Assembly (NCBI RefSeq): GCF_032062135.1
Contig: NC_092868.1
Location: 45,325,603-45,389,602, forward strand
Source of the DNA: Pyxicephalus adspersus
Taxonomy: Eukaryota; Chordata; Amphibia; Anura; Pyxicephalidae
Direction: 5' to 3'
Length of the DNA stretch: 64,000 nucleotides
Part shown: in pieces, positions 22,954 through 35,582 of the stretch
How the letters are laid out: every line of letters begins with the position of its first letter
Position numbering within the stretch: the first letter of the stretch is position 1
Notes under the pieces: generated by a model
Told to the model about the DNA's origin: nothing
What the model saw: only the letters and a program-made list of their open reading frames with translations
Databases searched by the model: none
Translations under genes and position numbers: made by a program

Positions 22954-23273
22954 CAGGGGTACCCAACCCACTAGTGGGCCGCGGGCGTCCGAAACTGACT
23001 CGCGAGAGCATGGAGACCAGTGGTGGTCCGTGGCTCTAGCTGGCCGGCCAGAGCTGCGGACCATGTCTCCCGTACGGATCGCAGGCTCAGGGCAATGGGT
23101 AAGTTGTGTTTCTGGCTCAGACCTTGGATGGGGGAGTGGGCAGGTTCTGGCAACATGACATCACTCTGGGGGAAGTTTCTTCCCCTTTGAGTGACACACA
23201 GCTCCCCGTGCATGCGTAGTTTGGAGTCCGTAGATTTAGTGGTCCATGAGCTCCAAAAGGTTGGAGACCATTG
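22954..23273 (+). mobile_element. short hAT element (CAGGGGTCCCCAACC family)
   Basis: Ends CAGGGGTACCCAACC and GGTTGGAGACCATTG are inverted. The flanking octamers GTCTACAC (22946-22953) and CTGTACAC (23274-23281) agree at 6 of 8. The interior follows the 17572 copy (GGACCATGTCTCCCGTACG, GGGGGAAGTTTCTTCCCCTT, TAGATTTAGTGGTCCATGAG). A GC-rich island of about 320 bp in AT-rich surroundings, without a transposase. Confidence 0.85.
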
Positions 23274-23281
23274 CTGTACAC

Positions 23282-26200
23282 CTAATTTTAACCCAAACCC
23301 AACCATAAAAAGAAGAGTATCATATCATACCTATGGGAACCCCAGTTCTATTTCAAACCCCATTTGCCAAAATACATGAAACTTGGATTTTGAAAATGCC
23401 ATCCTTAAAAAAGTGTGCTGAAAATAATTATAGGACCATAACTAATTTAAATTTCGCCACCTATGATAACTGATGCTGCCTTGAAAGAAATAGTATGACG
23501 TAGGGGAAGATACTGTAAATTCATTAAACCTTGCCCGTTCAGGCTCTCTTAGATATGAGGGAGCATATAACGCCACCATGTTTTAGTCCCCAGTCCTGGG
23601 CAATCGGCAGGCTCAAGTACTGTCACAAGGCAATGTTTTGATGTCACCAATCTCTCTAAGATCAACATCAGCCTACACAAAAAGTAGCATCAGGGAAACA
23701 GGTGAGTTTAAAGAGGTTTAGGGGTAGGTTTTATAAAGACATGTCATTTTGTCCGAAATAGACAAGATGATTTTTCTTTATAGTCCTCATATATTGGTTA
23801 ACCAGCAGCAATTACATCCAGTGGTACCTTTACAATACACAACTTGTTCATAAATGTTTTTGATCGATTAATATCTGTGTGTGGCCAGTTTGAAAGGCTG
23901 TCTTACCTGGGAACACATCTTTAACTAGCAGAGTAGAGGTCAAACTAGTTGCTGCACATAAAGTTAATCTTGGGTTATCTTACCTCTTATGCTCTTGCTG
24001 TCTCGGAGATTCCAATCTCTTTTTCTAAAAGGTGCCCTCAGGGAAAATTGGTAAAACCACTTCCTGCGAGTATAGTAGAGGAATCAGATGCATAATCTTC
24101 ATGACAGGTCATTCAAGGCCAAACAAAGGTTAACGGTGAAAAGATTTACTCGGCATTGGCCCTAATCATGTACATGTCTTTTGGTATTTTGGAATTAGTG
24201 TCTTGTTTCCCACACTCCCAATGGAATTTGAGGTAGATCTCCCTGGGGACACATCACTTTTCAACAGAAGGTGCTGAAAATGTTAAGTCAGTCTACTGTA
24301 GACATCTGTGGAGACCTCCATCACACAGCCTGTTCTTCTGTTATAGCCTTTGTCTTCATGGTGTACAATCTTACTTGCAGATAACTTTTCCATTTTTCTG
24401 CCATTTGTATTTATAAATCTACATTACTTGTCACCCAATATACTTACTATTAAATAATTAATACACTTATTACATTTATATATTTATTACATAATGTTAT
24501 ATATATCATTTACTTTATTGGCACCATTCACTCACATATATGAACATTTCCTACACCTCTACAAAGCTAAATTTCTTTTAACCTTTTTGGTATTTTTAAT
24601 TTAATAATAACTTGAATGAATGAATGAATGAAATATCATTTAAAATGACTATTTATTTAAAAGGAAAATATTTGATCTTTTTTAATCCTTTATTGAATCT
24701 CAATGCTGTTGTAAAGTCCTGCAGCCTTTTTGCCGCCATATTTTGCCTCCCAGGTACCATAACTACGGCAAATAGCCCGTACCAGGTTTGTATAAGGCAC
24801 ATTGGGATTTGGAATTTGTAGTTTGTCCATGGGCTGAACTTTAAGCTGAAACAACTTACATACTGACCACCACCAGCTCTTTTTTTGCAAAGGACGAATT
24901 GTATAAAAGTCCATCTCTCCCTTGGCAATATAAATGGGTCCTGCTATAATATGCCTAAATTTTTATTTTAGAAGCACAAATATGTAATTATCTTTTGGGG
25001 TCGGGATCTGGGTTTTACCCCAGGTTGGGCCACTATTATCGGAGCACTCCTCCAGGTCTTTTTTCTGTTTGGGCACATGATAACGCGTGGCCCTTTCCTT
25101 GTCTAATTCCTTCGGCAATGGACTGGTCTTGGACTGGCAGAGAATGTTGTGACTTAATGAAGCTGCTTTACTCTATGAAACATACTCATGTGAAGACAGA
25201 GCAGCTTCATAATTAGAGAACAATATGAATATTTTGTGAATGCAAAAAACATGGAAATAGCACTGAATTACAGATTCATACAGATATTGACTGGCCTGTT
25301 TTCAAATTAGTGCAATTTGCATGTCATTTGCCAAAGTTGATTTTATTTATAAGTAAATAAGTATATATACATATTGGAGCTTTGGAAATAAGGTAAGTTT
25401 TTTTGTTTTTTTTTTAATTTTTTTTAGTGCTGGGCAATTTAAGGAAAAAATGGAATATGCAGTTGAACTTTAAATGGAACTCATTATATTTTTTATTTTA
25501 CAAGTACACATGTTACATCACACACTATTCATTTTTTACTTTTTCGTCCTTTCAACTTGTTCACTGGAAACAATGAGAATCTGGCTTCTGGCATTCATAC
25601 TTCGACAGGCTCGTACTCTGTAAGGGGCACATTATTTATCCAAAAGAGGTGTGAATTTGGAACATCAAGTGCGTGGATCAGATCCAACAGAGAAATTACA
25701 CCAGGCACCAGCACAAATCCCAGCGGTACAAAGATAGCAGCTGGTTAGGAGAACAGCAGACTGGATGACAGGATGGAAAAATATAAATTATAACAACAAA
25801 ACAATAAATTCAATCAGGCTTCGATATTGCAGTCATAGCTGTGTTTTATCTCTTCATCGCCACCTACTTTCTTCCTCTAGTTGTTGTCTAATTGCTAAGC
25901 TCTGTGAGAGAGAAGGGATGAAGAGCAGAATATATAATGCAGAAATATTGCTTCGGTGGGTTCACCTAAGACGACCTTACAGATGTAACAAAAAAAACAT
26001 CAATACAAAACAAAGAAGCTTGCAGGTGCTCTGATGGGCCATAGATCAGACCATCCCTGTTAGCAGTATATTAGTTGGTTAGAAGGTATATGCTGCTTGT
26101 ATGGTTGTTTTGGGTGCTTCAAATATCAAATCACTGGATTTTGGCATCTGTATGTGGGTTCTGTAAGAAATCCGGCAGGCAGTGTATGGATTGGGTGTGT

Positions 26201-28200
26201 GTAGTGGTACACTATACCTCCTTTTAATGTGTTATTGTTATGTATAGTAGAAAAAAGTGGCTATTGAAAGAAATGGTGCCCCAGCATTGATTACAGAAGT
26301 CAAAAAAGGAATGTTGCCTCAACCTTATTGTCAATAGTCAGTGGGAGGAATAGCATCTCCAAAGTGGCGTTCAGTGACACTTTCTTTTGTTCAGGTCCTA
26401 CACCATTCCTTGTGATGGTGTCTTGGCCAGGACTATACAGGCGGCACCATCATTGCAGGAACATTCTGATTTACCAGTGCTCAGTTCCCTCTCTGCACCA
26501 GCAAAGTCAAAGTCTCCATTACAGACGCCTTCTACAGAAAACAGCAGGCAACTGACCGTGGGCCAACTGTTTTTTAATGTATTTGTTCTATAAACAACCA
26601 ATTCTACATACACAGTTGTCTACTAGAACAACAAGAAACTGTTTTATACCATTACTCAACAATTTTTAGGGAGAATCAAAGTATACTGTATACTTAACAG
26701 TATATTTAAATATAAACGTTTTTTTCTAGTTCTGAGAAGGAAATGTTTGAAAACCCCAGTATATTCTTCATATTAAAGAAAATGTAGTTGAGCTCCTATT
26801 GGCGTGGTGACACTGGTCCAAAATGACAGGACAAATAAAATGTTTTTTTCCCTAGATTTAATACAAAAGGCAGTAAAAACCCAATTGGGATCAGTAGAAG
26901 GTAAGGTTGTTCAATGAAAATATTGAAAGCTACACACATACCTTAAAACTCATTGGGTCTGTGATGGAAATCATGACATAAATCATTTCTTTTAGGTTCA
27001 GTTCTGAACTTCACAATATTTTAGTACTATTCTATTTGGTCCATAACCTGGCTGGTTGCATCGTCTCATTCAGAAAAAAAACTTCAAATAGAATATGGAT
27101 TCCCTTTAAGTAATCACATTCCTAACGAAGCAGGATACAGCTTACTGCGCTGAAAGAAATTGTCAAAGTGTAGCTGAATGACATAAGCTCTACAACAACT
27201 ATTGCATAATGGAAATCTTGTGCACTTAAAAGTAATAAATCATTGCAAACAATGTCGACGAACGAAAACAGCAGTAAAAGGGTTCAATACGGTTGTGATG
27301 GCTATCACTTAATATGTCTGTTACAGAAAAAAAAATTAGGTAGTTATTTGTAGATGACATCTTCCGTGGATTTGTGTTGGTGTAAGAGGTGATCCAGTAT
27401 TTTCCATACTCTGACTGCTGCCCTTATGACTTTCCACTAAAGAATGTGATGCACTTGTTAACACTTGACATTTTGTGCATGCTGAAAAATTGCTGTGAAA
27501 ATAGCGTTGGGTGAAAAAAAAAAAGAGAAGGCATTTGAATAGCTGTGTAACATATAAAAGTTATTTTTGAGTCTTACGTTGGCCGTGTAGAGCGTGATGC
27601 TACAGTCCGTGCCAATTCCAGAATTTACTTGACAAGCATGCTGTAGGCTTGGCCAATCCTTCTGTTACCGTTGTCCAATGTAAGGACTAATTAACCTGGA
27701 CTGAACTGGTCATTTTGGAAATATTGTCTACAGAGAAAAAAAACCTTGTCATGAAAGATTTCCATGCCATAATATTCGACAAAAGAATCATTTTTCAGTG
27801 AATCTCTTATTATCAATAGAGAGCTATCCAGGCAACCCAAGCAACTGACTTTGCCTAGGTTGAGATGGTGTTATTCATTTTTTAGTTTTTTTCAGGCAAA
27901 AAGAAGCATTTCCAGTCCTACCAACTCTTACACAGTTATCAGACTGCAACATTAGGGTTTATTATAAAATAGTAAATCTTACATTCTTTGGTGGGGAATC
28001 TTCCATGGCCATGTGTTTTGGTTCTCCACCAGGGAATGCTTTATAAAGAGGCCCCATTGTAACTGTTGACACAGCCAAGAACTGTGCAGGTACCAGAATT
28101 TATTTTCTTGTGTCATCTGATCCAGAATCTGGATTCCTTCCTTGGATATTGAATGAACAAAGTAGGCTCCATCGTTCTGGAGAAAAAAGCAGAAGACATT
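23282..28200. other. 5-kb unique stretch, no gene seen
   Basis: The longest interval here without a recognised transposon. It holds a short (TGAA)n run at 24613-24632 and a hairpin with arms ATGAAGCTGCT/AGCAGCTTCAT near 25157-25210. Open frames up to about 90 codons show no domain, and none is framed by credible splice sites. Parts could be host regulatory DNA, but that cannot be told from sequence texture. Confidence 0.45.
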
Positions 28201-28208
28201 GCCTATGG

Positions 28209-28495
28209 CAGGGGACCCAACCCCCGGTCCACGGCCCTGCGGTCTGACAGTTGTGCCGTGGCTCTGGCCGGTGAACCCACCAACGGTGCCAGGAGAAGGA
28301 CCCTGCTTTGGGGGGGTGCACCGTCCAGAGCTAGGAAACATGTCTCTTGGAGACAGAGTGGGCAGGATCTGGCATCATGGCGTCACTCTGGGGGAAGTTT
28401 CTTCCCCTTTAAGTGATACACAGCTCCCTGCCCATGCGCGGTCTGGAGTCTGTGCATTTAGTGGTCCGCGAGCCTTAAAAGGTTGGGGACCACTG
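28209..28495 (+). mobile_element. short hAT element, best-preserved target site
   Basis: Left end CAGGGGACCCAACCCC and right end GGTTGGGGACCACTG are flanked by GCCTATGG (28201-28208) and GCCTACGG (28496-28503), a 7 of 8 match. At 287 bp it is the shortest of the three copies. Both strands stay open for more than 100 codons (28199-28549 plus, 27979-28341 minus), but these frames cross element boundaries and carry no transposase motif. Confidence 0.9.
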
Positions 28496-28503
28496 GCCTA
28501 CGG

Positions 28504-30166
28504 GACAAGACCTGAAAATCCGGATGTGTTACACGTACACAATAATTGACAAACATAAAATACCCAATTCTGGGCATACGTTATTATCATCCAGATATAA
28601 ATTCCGTAAGTATTTTAAAGAATGATGGTGGACATCCGAAAATGAAAGTGGTGGTTTTGGCCATTTAGGAGGCTTGGTGATCAGTTAATGCTGATTATTT
28701 GGTAAGATGTATTGTTTCTATCACCACCATGACTTCTGTTGGAAAATATTTTTGAAGAATTAAGCAAAATTCGATTGGAAATTTAGGGAACTTTTTTGCT
28801 TCTGCCATAACAGGGCTAGTACCTAACAAGTGCTGCTTTCCATCTTACACTTGACTGGTCCAACATATTTCTACAGGAAGGGATGTTTCTATGGTGAGGA
28901 GAAGAATGATATTCCCTTTGTCTGCGTGTCTCCTCTCATGCTTGGGAAATAATATTACTGTACACTGCCAAAGAAATTATATTATTGAAATGTGCCATAT
29001 GTGAGTCAGAGAAACATGGTGATTCATTAAAGATGAACTCCAGGAGATGAGATGCATTGATGTGAGCTCTTTTACCTGCAATTGTAATTGTGTTAATCAA
29101 GTCATCTAGCCTGAGAACTGATTTCTCTATTTCAGTTAAGTAATACAACTCGGTGCTGTGCTATATTTCATTTTTTGTTCTTGGGTTTAAATATATTTTT
29201 TTAAATAATTGCACTATGAAGAGACCAAGAAATATTCAGATATCTGCCTGTTGTAGAGAAAAAATTGTGTACCCATTGGGGTTGATTTACTAAAGCAGCT
29301 TAAAACAGCTAAAGCAGCTTAGTTGTGTTATAAGAACTCTTTATACTGTGTTATAAGAACTATAAAGAACCGTTATAGTCCCACCATATTTTTCTTTTTG
29401 GGTTGTTATTTGTCAAGAAATAATTCACTTATGCCAGTGACTGTGTTCAAAATACACTTTGCAAGATTACCCAATAAATACCCAGTATATTCTCATCCAT
29501 TAAGCTAAGTCAAATATCCCTTGCATGGAGAAAATTCCCATTCATATGTCAGCAACCTTACAATGAACCCTAAATTGTCCAGCACCCTTGCTGACCACTT
29601 AAGCCCCAAAATGGCCCTTTATTGGGCATGCAAAATTGCACAAAGAAAAAACAGTGCTACTGTTGTGTCATTTCCCTAGCATGTGCAGTTGTTGTCACCT
29701 CCTATCTTAACCTAAACAAATTCTTGTAAAACACTTGTTAACACTTCGTACAAGCACTTCCAAAAACATCACAATATGCTGCAAAATGCTTATAAAAAGC
29801 TTGTTGAAATCTTGTAAACTGTTCTGAAACCCTCATGAATGCCCACGAATAAATCCTAGTGTATAACTGGTGTTGTCACACTTTGCTGGTGAAATGGCCC
29901 TTGCGCTTTTGGGCCCTTTCAAAAACGGACTTATAATTTGCATTGACGGGAAGCCGATCATGCATATGTGTAAATCAAATCTGTGACCATGGACCCGATA
30001 TGTCGGGCAGAAACAAGAGTGGTTGTATCAATGGGATTCCTTTTCTAGAGATACAACAAAAAATGAGTTTATATAGCAGATGTGATTCTGAGCCTCCATG
30101 ATTGAAAGAACTGAAATCTAGAGAATGAAAGGGACGGGACAGGGACTATCAAACTGGGACAGAATG
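28504..30166. other. unique DNA, small duplication, no gene
   Basis: A 22-bp-period duplication of TGTGTTATAAGAACT lies at about 29326-29364. Otherwise I see no repeat family or exon. 29730-29850 is rich in related ACTTGTTAACACTT and GCTTGTTGAA strings, perhaps from an old repeat. Confidence 0.45.
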
Positions 30167-30174
30167 AGCCAGAT

Positions 30175-30445
30175 CAGAATTTCTCAACCAGGGTTCCTCT
30201 AAAGGTTTCTGGGACTTCTTAAAGATACAATAAGCAATGTGTACCTCTCAGGCCAGCTTAGGTGACATCAGTGATCTATAAGGGTGACATTCTTACCAAT
30301 AGGCAGCAATTTAGGAAACATTTTTCTCACTGACCACCATGCCAATGTACTGTAAGCTGTCTATTTAGTAATTATAGAAGGGGTTCCTTAAAGACCTGAA
30401 AGTTATTTCAAGGGTTCCCCATATTTGAAAGGCTGAGAAACACTT
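30175..30445 (+). mobile_element. hAT MITE (CAGTGTTTCTCAACC family)
   Basis: Left end CAGAATTTCTCAACCAGGG and, inverted, right end AAGTGTTTCTCAGCC. The flanking octamers AGCCAGAT (30167-30174) and GGCTAGAT (30446-30453) match at 6 of 8. Internal marks shared with 52894 are GTGACATCAGTGATCTAT, CACTGACCACCATGCC and AGGGGTTCCTTAAAGACCTG. It is 271 bp and has no coding capacity. Confidence 0.85.
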
Positions 30446-30609
30446 GGCTAGATGATATTGGACATCCTCCAACCAAAAATACGCCATGCTCTATCTGACT
30501 TGCTACATCTTCTAATGAGCCTGTCTTAACAACTTTAGCTATGCTGAAACTTTGGACAGAACCCCCATAGGTCATAATTTTGTCCCCCTTTGAACCTAGG
30601 AGCCCATTT

Positions 30610-31290
30610 TTATTATGTATTATTATTAATATTATTATTAAATAGGATTTATATAGCACCAACATATTATGCAGCGCTGTACATTATATAGGGGTTGCAA
30701 ATGACAGACTAATAAAGACAGTGATACAGGAGGAGGACCCTGCCCTGAAGAGTTTACAATCTAGGAGGTGGGGGAAGTAACTCACAATAGGAGGGGAGAT
30801 ATGTAGTGGTGGGAAGTAGTGATGGTTTCAAAAGACAGAAGACTGGTAGGCAAGTTTGAAAAAATAGGTTTTGAGCGCTCTTTTAAATGAGCAGAAAGTA
30901 GGAGCAAGCCGAAAAGAACGAGGAAGACCATTCCAGAGAGTTGGGGCAGCTCTAGAGAAGTCTTGTATCCGTGCGTGTAATGAGGTTATGAGTGAGGAAG
31001 TCATTAGTAGGTCATTGGAGGAGCGAAGAGAGCGGCTGGGGGGGGTATTTTTTTACCAGGTCAGAGATGTAAGTGGAACAATAACTGTGTAGGGATTTGA
31101 AGGCAAAGCACAGGAGAAGAATTTGATTCTCAAGTGAAATGGAAGCCAGTGTAGAGATCTGCAAAGAGATGCAGCAGAAGAGGAGCGGTGGGAAGGATGG
31201 GTGAGTCTGGCTGCAGGATTAATAATAGATTGTAGAGGAGAGAGTCGGGTTAGTGGAATACCAGAGAGGAGGAGGACAGTAGTCCATGTA
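30610..31290 (-). mobile_element. L2-type LINE 3' end, 681 bp
   Basis: On the minus strand it runs from GACTACTGT at 31290 through the reverse transcriptase C-terminus to an ATT tail at about 30610-30641. The frame ending at 31053 includes LLSGIPLTRLSPLQ, ARLTHPSHRSS and SLHWLPFHLRIKF, but small deletions relative to the 19931 copy break it. Tail motifs match the other copies (AGCACCAACATATTATGCAG, CTAGGAGGTGGGGGAAGTAA on the plus strand). The 5' boundary equals that of the copy ending at 20613. Confidence 0.9.
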
Positions 31291-31789
31291 TTTTTAGAGA
31301 TGAATTCCATACAGGTATTATATATGAGAAACACCAAATAATGCATTCTTTGGAAATCAATATAGATCTTTTCACCCATATGTATTTCACCCATATGTAC
31401 ACATATCTACTCATGCCACATTTACTTTTGGCTTGACAAAGGTGTCTCCATTCCTCCAGTGTTCTTTAATATATGCATTTGGTGCATAAAGAAGCCGTTG
31501 TGTTTGTTTTGGCCATGGATGCGCCTTGTGGTGCTGTAAAAAATGAATAGCAATGCATATACAAAGGAGCAAAGTCATTACCAGGTAACTACAGACCCAT
31601 TTGTTTAATGTCCATATTTGGAAAGGTCCTAGAGAGTTTGATAAAGAACCACAAAGGGCAGTTTCTGCTAGAAAATAATAATAAAAGTGATAGCATGGCT
31701 TCAAAAAGACAGAAGTTGTCAAATAAATTTACTCTCTTTTTTATGAGGAACTAGGTAAACAGGTAGACAGTGGAGTAGCAGTTGATATA

Positions 31790-32170
31790 GTGTACTTGGA
31801 CTTTGCTAAAGCATTTCACACTGTACCCCACAGACGGTTAATATGCAAGTTAGGGTCAAAAGATTTGGAAAATTCAATCTGTAAATGGATAGAGAACTGG
31901 CTTAAAGACCGCATCCAGAGAGTTGTAATTAATGATTCATACTCTGAATGGTCTAAAGTTATTAGTAGTGTACCCCAGGGTTCAGTGTTGGGACCTTTAC
32001 TGTTTAACATCCTTATAAATTATATAGAGTTTGGGATTAAAAGTACCATTTCTGTGTTTGCAGATGACACCAAACTATGTAATGGAATTAAGTCCATACA
32101 GGATGTCTATAATCTACAAGCAGACCTGGATGTACTGCTTTATAGGGCAGCCAAGTGGCAAATGACATGA
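31790..32170 (+). pseudogene. CR1 reverse transcriptase core fragment
   Basis: A 126-codon open frame. Motif A reads YLDFAKAFHTVPHRRL; the usual FDTV is FHTV here. VPQGSVLGPLLFNILIN is the conserved motif B region, and VFADDTKL at about 32054-32077 holds the Asp-Asp of motif C. RNA-templated DNA synthesis is the family role. The frame stops after AAKWQMT, where related elements continue, and coding resumes in another frame at 32212. The methionine given by the frame is internal, not a real start. Confidence 0.9.
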
Positions 32171-32211
32171 ATTATAAATAAATGTAAAGTTATGCACTTG
32201 GGGGTAACAAC

Positions 32212-32736
32212 ATGCATGCTTCATACTGTCTGGGGGGAATATCTTTGGGGGAGTCAGAAATAGAAAAGGATCTGGGGGTTCTGGTAGATCATAGACTTAA
32301 TAATAGCATGCAATGCCAAGCTGCAATATCCAAAGCTAGCAAAGTACTTTCTTGTAATAAAAGAGGAATAGACTGCAGAGATGGAGACATAATCCTGCCC
32401 CTGTACAAAGCATTGGTCAGACCACATCTGGAATATGCAGTCCAGTTTTTGGCACCAGTTCACAAAAAGGACATTGTGGAATTGGAGAGAGTGCAGAGAA
32501 GGGCAACTAAACTAATAAAAGGAATGGAGGAGCTCAGCTATGAGGAGAGATTAGCTGAACTGAATCTATTCTCCCTTGAGAAGAGACCTATAAGGAGGGA
32601 TATGATCACCCTGTATAAATATATAAATGGTCCATATAAAGAACTCTCTTCCCAAATATTCACTTTGAGATCATTACAAAGAACAAGAGGGCATTCTTGG
32701 CGTCTGGAGGAAAAGAAAATCTGGATGCTTTTCTAG
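32212..32736 (+). pseudogene. CR1 reverse transcriptase C-terminal fragment
   Basis: A 174-codon frame continuing the protein after a frameshift. EKDLGVLVDHRLN, LYKALVRPHLEYAVQF, DIVELERVQRRATKLIKGM and YEERLAELNLFSLEKR are hallmarks of the CR1 reverse transcriptase thumb and C-terminal region. The frame ends at a TAG about 20 codons after the region aligned to other CR1 proteins begins to fade, so the last C-terminal part has been lost. Long stretches match the CR1 pattern without further stops, suggesting moderate age. Confidence 0.9.
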
Positions 32737-32996
32737 AAGCACAGAATATAACTGGATATTAAGGCTTTAAAGTAAAAATAACAGAGACTGTTGATCCAGG
32801 GAACATCTGATTGCCTCAAGGAATCAGGAAGGATTTTTTTCTCCTGTTGAAGCAAATTGTACCAGGGTTTTTTTGCCTTCCTCTGGACCAACTATATACA
32901 TAGAGTTTTATATCTGGGATATGTTTATTTCCCCAGTGGTTGATTTTAATGGACTTATGTCTTTTTTCAACCTAACCTACTATGTAACTATACAGA

Positions 32997-35081
32997 GTGC
33001 GTGATATTCCACATCACATTGAAAACTATATATTTCAATTGTGCATTTAGCTGTCTGCCTGTATTCAGCTTTAATTGTATCCAGTGACATGGCATATAAT
33101 GATACAAGTTATCCGTGTAGTCAGTGCATTTTTTTCTTTTTTTTTTTTTTTTGTACGGGCAGGTAAGGCCAAAATATTTCCTCTAATCCGGGCTCCTGAG
33201 TGGGGATCTCGGATTACAGACAATGTGAATAGTATCTATGTTCCCCAGTGGTCTGGGTTCCTGGAATATTTCCAGTACCAGTTATCTGCTCTGGCAGCTT
33301 AGGGTCTTTTTAAGCAGCTGAAGCTGAATTTATTGTCATCGGGTAAGTGAAGAGTCTCCTGATTTATTTGGCCTAATTTGTTTTTGTGTTGATACTTTGT
33401 ATCACTAAGAAACTGAATATGTCAACCCATCCTTATTTCCGGCCTAAGCCTTGGAATACACCGACCCATACACCAGAACAGGAATGTGAGAGGCTATAGA
33501 GTGGACAGGATATTTATTAAAGGAATATCAGTACAACAAATGAGAAAAAATATATAAAATATAATACTTACCTTTTACCTTGCCGTATGACACACATGCA
33601 CACATTGTCTTCTTCCTCATCACCTATTCCCCAGACCTGGGTGGCCGTCAATGATGGTGAAGTGCCCACCCAAGGGGCTTGGTGGATGACACCCTGCATT
33701 CACAATGGTAACCTTGCAAAGGACAACAAAAGAAATGCAGTGGGAGATTACTTTTCCACTAACTGTAGGCTTGTTTTAAATGTTCCTAAACTGGAACTGG
33801 GTTTAAGGAGAAGGGGGACAGGAGGAGGGATCTCCAGGACATCAGCTGGCCACTGAAGGTCATAGACTTGCAAAGACGTGAGCCTGTAGCGAGGTTGAAA
33901 TCAAAGTATAATCACTGGAGCCTGCAGGCACACAACCTTTGCCACCCACAGCATCACCTCCAACACTGAGATCACATCTTTGACAGATATCGCATTCTTC
34001 TGTTTTGTACAATGGGATTATATTAGTATTACATGTTGATAATCTTATAGTAGGCCAGGTTTACTGTGTCTGATAGCAAATCTGGCCCTAGCTGAGAATA
34101 AAAACCATTTCAGATCCGCAGTGAACCATTGCCCTGGGCTCAGCCTCAGTCCTAACCTCTCCCATTCAAGTGTTTGGGAGCAGATAGTAAACATTTCTCG
34201 CATACAGCTGAGGCAGATCGCAGCAAGGTACCAGAAAGCTGCTCTTTAGAATAACTGCACTATGGCCACATTTGTGTTACCTGAGTGAGGTTTCCTGCAC
34301 CTTTGTGCACAGCCGCAGTTTGCTTTGCACCTGGGAGCAGCCAACTATACCGTCTTCCACCGAAAGTATGAAAGGGGCCAAAAAGTTTATTAAAAGTGTT
34401 TCAATGTATAGCTTTTAACTATAAACATACTTTGAGCTTGCCTTGGACTCTGCTTCCTTAATACTGCACTGACTGCAGGTGTACTGAAAATTTGTTGTTG
34501 GGCAAAGTATAGAATGAGTTTAGAAGCCCTGAATTGGAATTAATTATTAACAATTTGTCCTCAAGAAAGATTTGTTTGACACACAACCGTTCACTGACTG
34601 GACACAATAATTCCATATTCTGAATTCCTTTCTCAAATTCCTTTTAAATATTCAGAAGGGTAATGGCCCATTTACAGTCATTTCTCCCCAGCTGGCAGGG
34701 ATTTTGATATCCTGTTCTTTGCTGTATTTAATAGGTCTCTGAGAAATCCACCACCTGCAATATCTACAGTGCAAGAATATGATTCATGGAGAAGATGACC
34801 GACAGGAGTGATTACAAGTTCCTGTTGCCCCTTCCACTTTTCAGCCTTGGGAACACGCATTCCACAAGTTAGTTATAGATACTCAAGCACCTGTAAATAT
34901 AAAAAAAATAGTGGTTGGCTTCTGTTTTACATCCCTATATATTATCTGGGTGATCAGTTACTCAAAAGCGGTTTTTATTCCAGACTAGAACAAGAGGCCC
35001 CTTATCAGTCTATGTTAAATCATTTGTCAAAATTTGTTGATCATCCTCTGGATAAGTTGTAGGTATAGGGTCATATATAAA
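32997..35081. other. unique DNA, no gene seen
   Basis: A T-tract of 16 is at 33137-33152. No recognised repeat and no supportable exon. Frames at 33075-33302 and 33587-33856 are short and featureless. Confidence 0.5.
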
Positions 35082-35582
35082 CAGGTAGTCCCCGGGGTAA
35101 GGACATTCGACATACGGACGCCACCTAGATATGAACGGGGCTTCCCTGCTCGCTGTGTGCAGAACAGAGGCTTGAAGAGAGAGGGGGCAGTTTGCATGAT
35201 TTGCAGAAGAAATCTTTTGCTAAACAAAGCTGAGGTTGTGGGTTATCATAGGGGGGGTGAGCTCTTTCTGCAGCCTCTTGTAACTCTTTACTGACAAAGA
35301 CAAACTCTGCAGTTGTTTCTTTTTGCATATCAAAGCACAGCTTGCTCCAGAAGTTAATAAATATCTAGGCTCCATAAAGATTTTTTTTTTGCTTTGCTTG
35401 TGATTAACTCACAGTGAGGATTGTATACAGTACCTGGCACCATGCTGCCTAATAATATGTTGAGACAAACATCTGTCCTAATTGCATCTAAAAAAATAAT
35501 GTACCTGTTCCAACTTACATACAAATTCAACTTAAGTACAAACCTACAGTCCCTATCTTGTATGTAACCCGGGGACTACCTG
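35082..35582 (+). mobile_element. DNA element with CAGGTAGTCCCCGGG inverted ends
   Basis: Left end CAGGTAGTCCCCGGGG and, inverted, right end CAGGTAGTCCCCGGGTTA bound 501 bp. Interior landmarks shared with 56095 and (reversed) 59480 are CATTCGACATACGGACG, GAACGGGGCTTCCCTGCTCG, TCTTTCTGCAGCCTCTTG, ACTCTGCAGTTGTTTC and GTACCTGTTCCAACTTACAT. Flanks TATATAAA and TATATATG agree at 6 of 8. The ends are well matched, but the superfamily is unassigned and no transposase is present. Confidence 0.85.

Larger units (their letters stand above)
31572..32996 (+). mobile_element. 5'-truncated CR1 LINE, broken
   Basis: A 1.4-kb piece of a CR1-clade LINE. It starts inside the reverse transcriptase (frame NYRPICLMSIFGKVLE near 31592), continues through motif A, the PQGS box and FADD box, then the C-terminal region, and ends in a 3' UTR containing GATTGCCTCAAGGAATCAGG, TTGTACCAGGG and ATCTGGGATATGTTTATTT. 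The endonuclease domain and ORF1 are missing. Stops near 31618 and 32168 and a frameshift before 32212 make it non-functional. The same 3' UTR occurs at 7190-7359 on the other strand. Confidence 0.9.

Noticed and set aside
25157..25210. ATGAAGCTGCT/AGCAGCTTCAT hairpin as a miRNA precursor
   Set aside because: Only 11 bp pair well around a 32-nt unpaired loop, too little for a convincing precursor.
28199..28549. 116-codon plus frame and 120-codon minus frame over the same region
   Set aside because: Both cross the boundaries of a short hAT element with target duplications. Open frames on both strands follow from its GC-rich composition.
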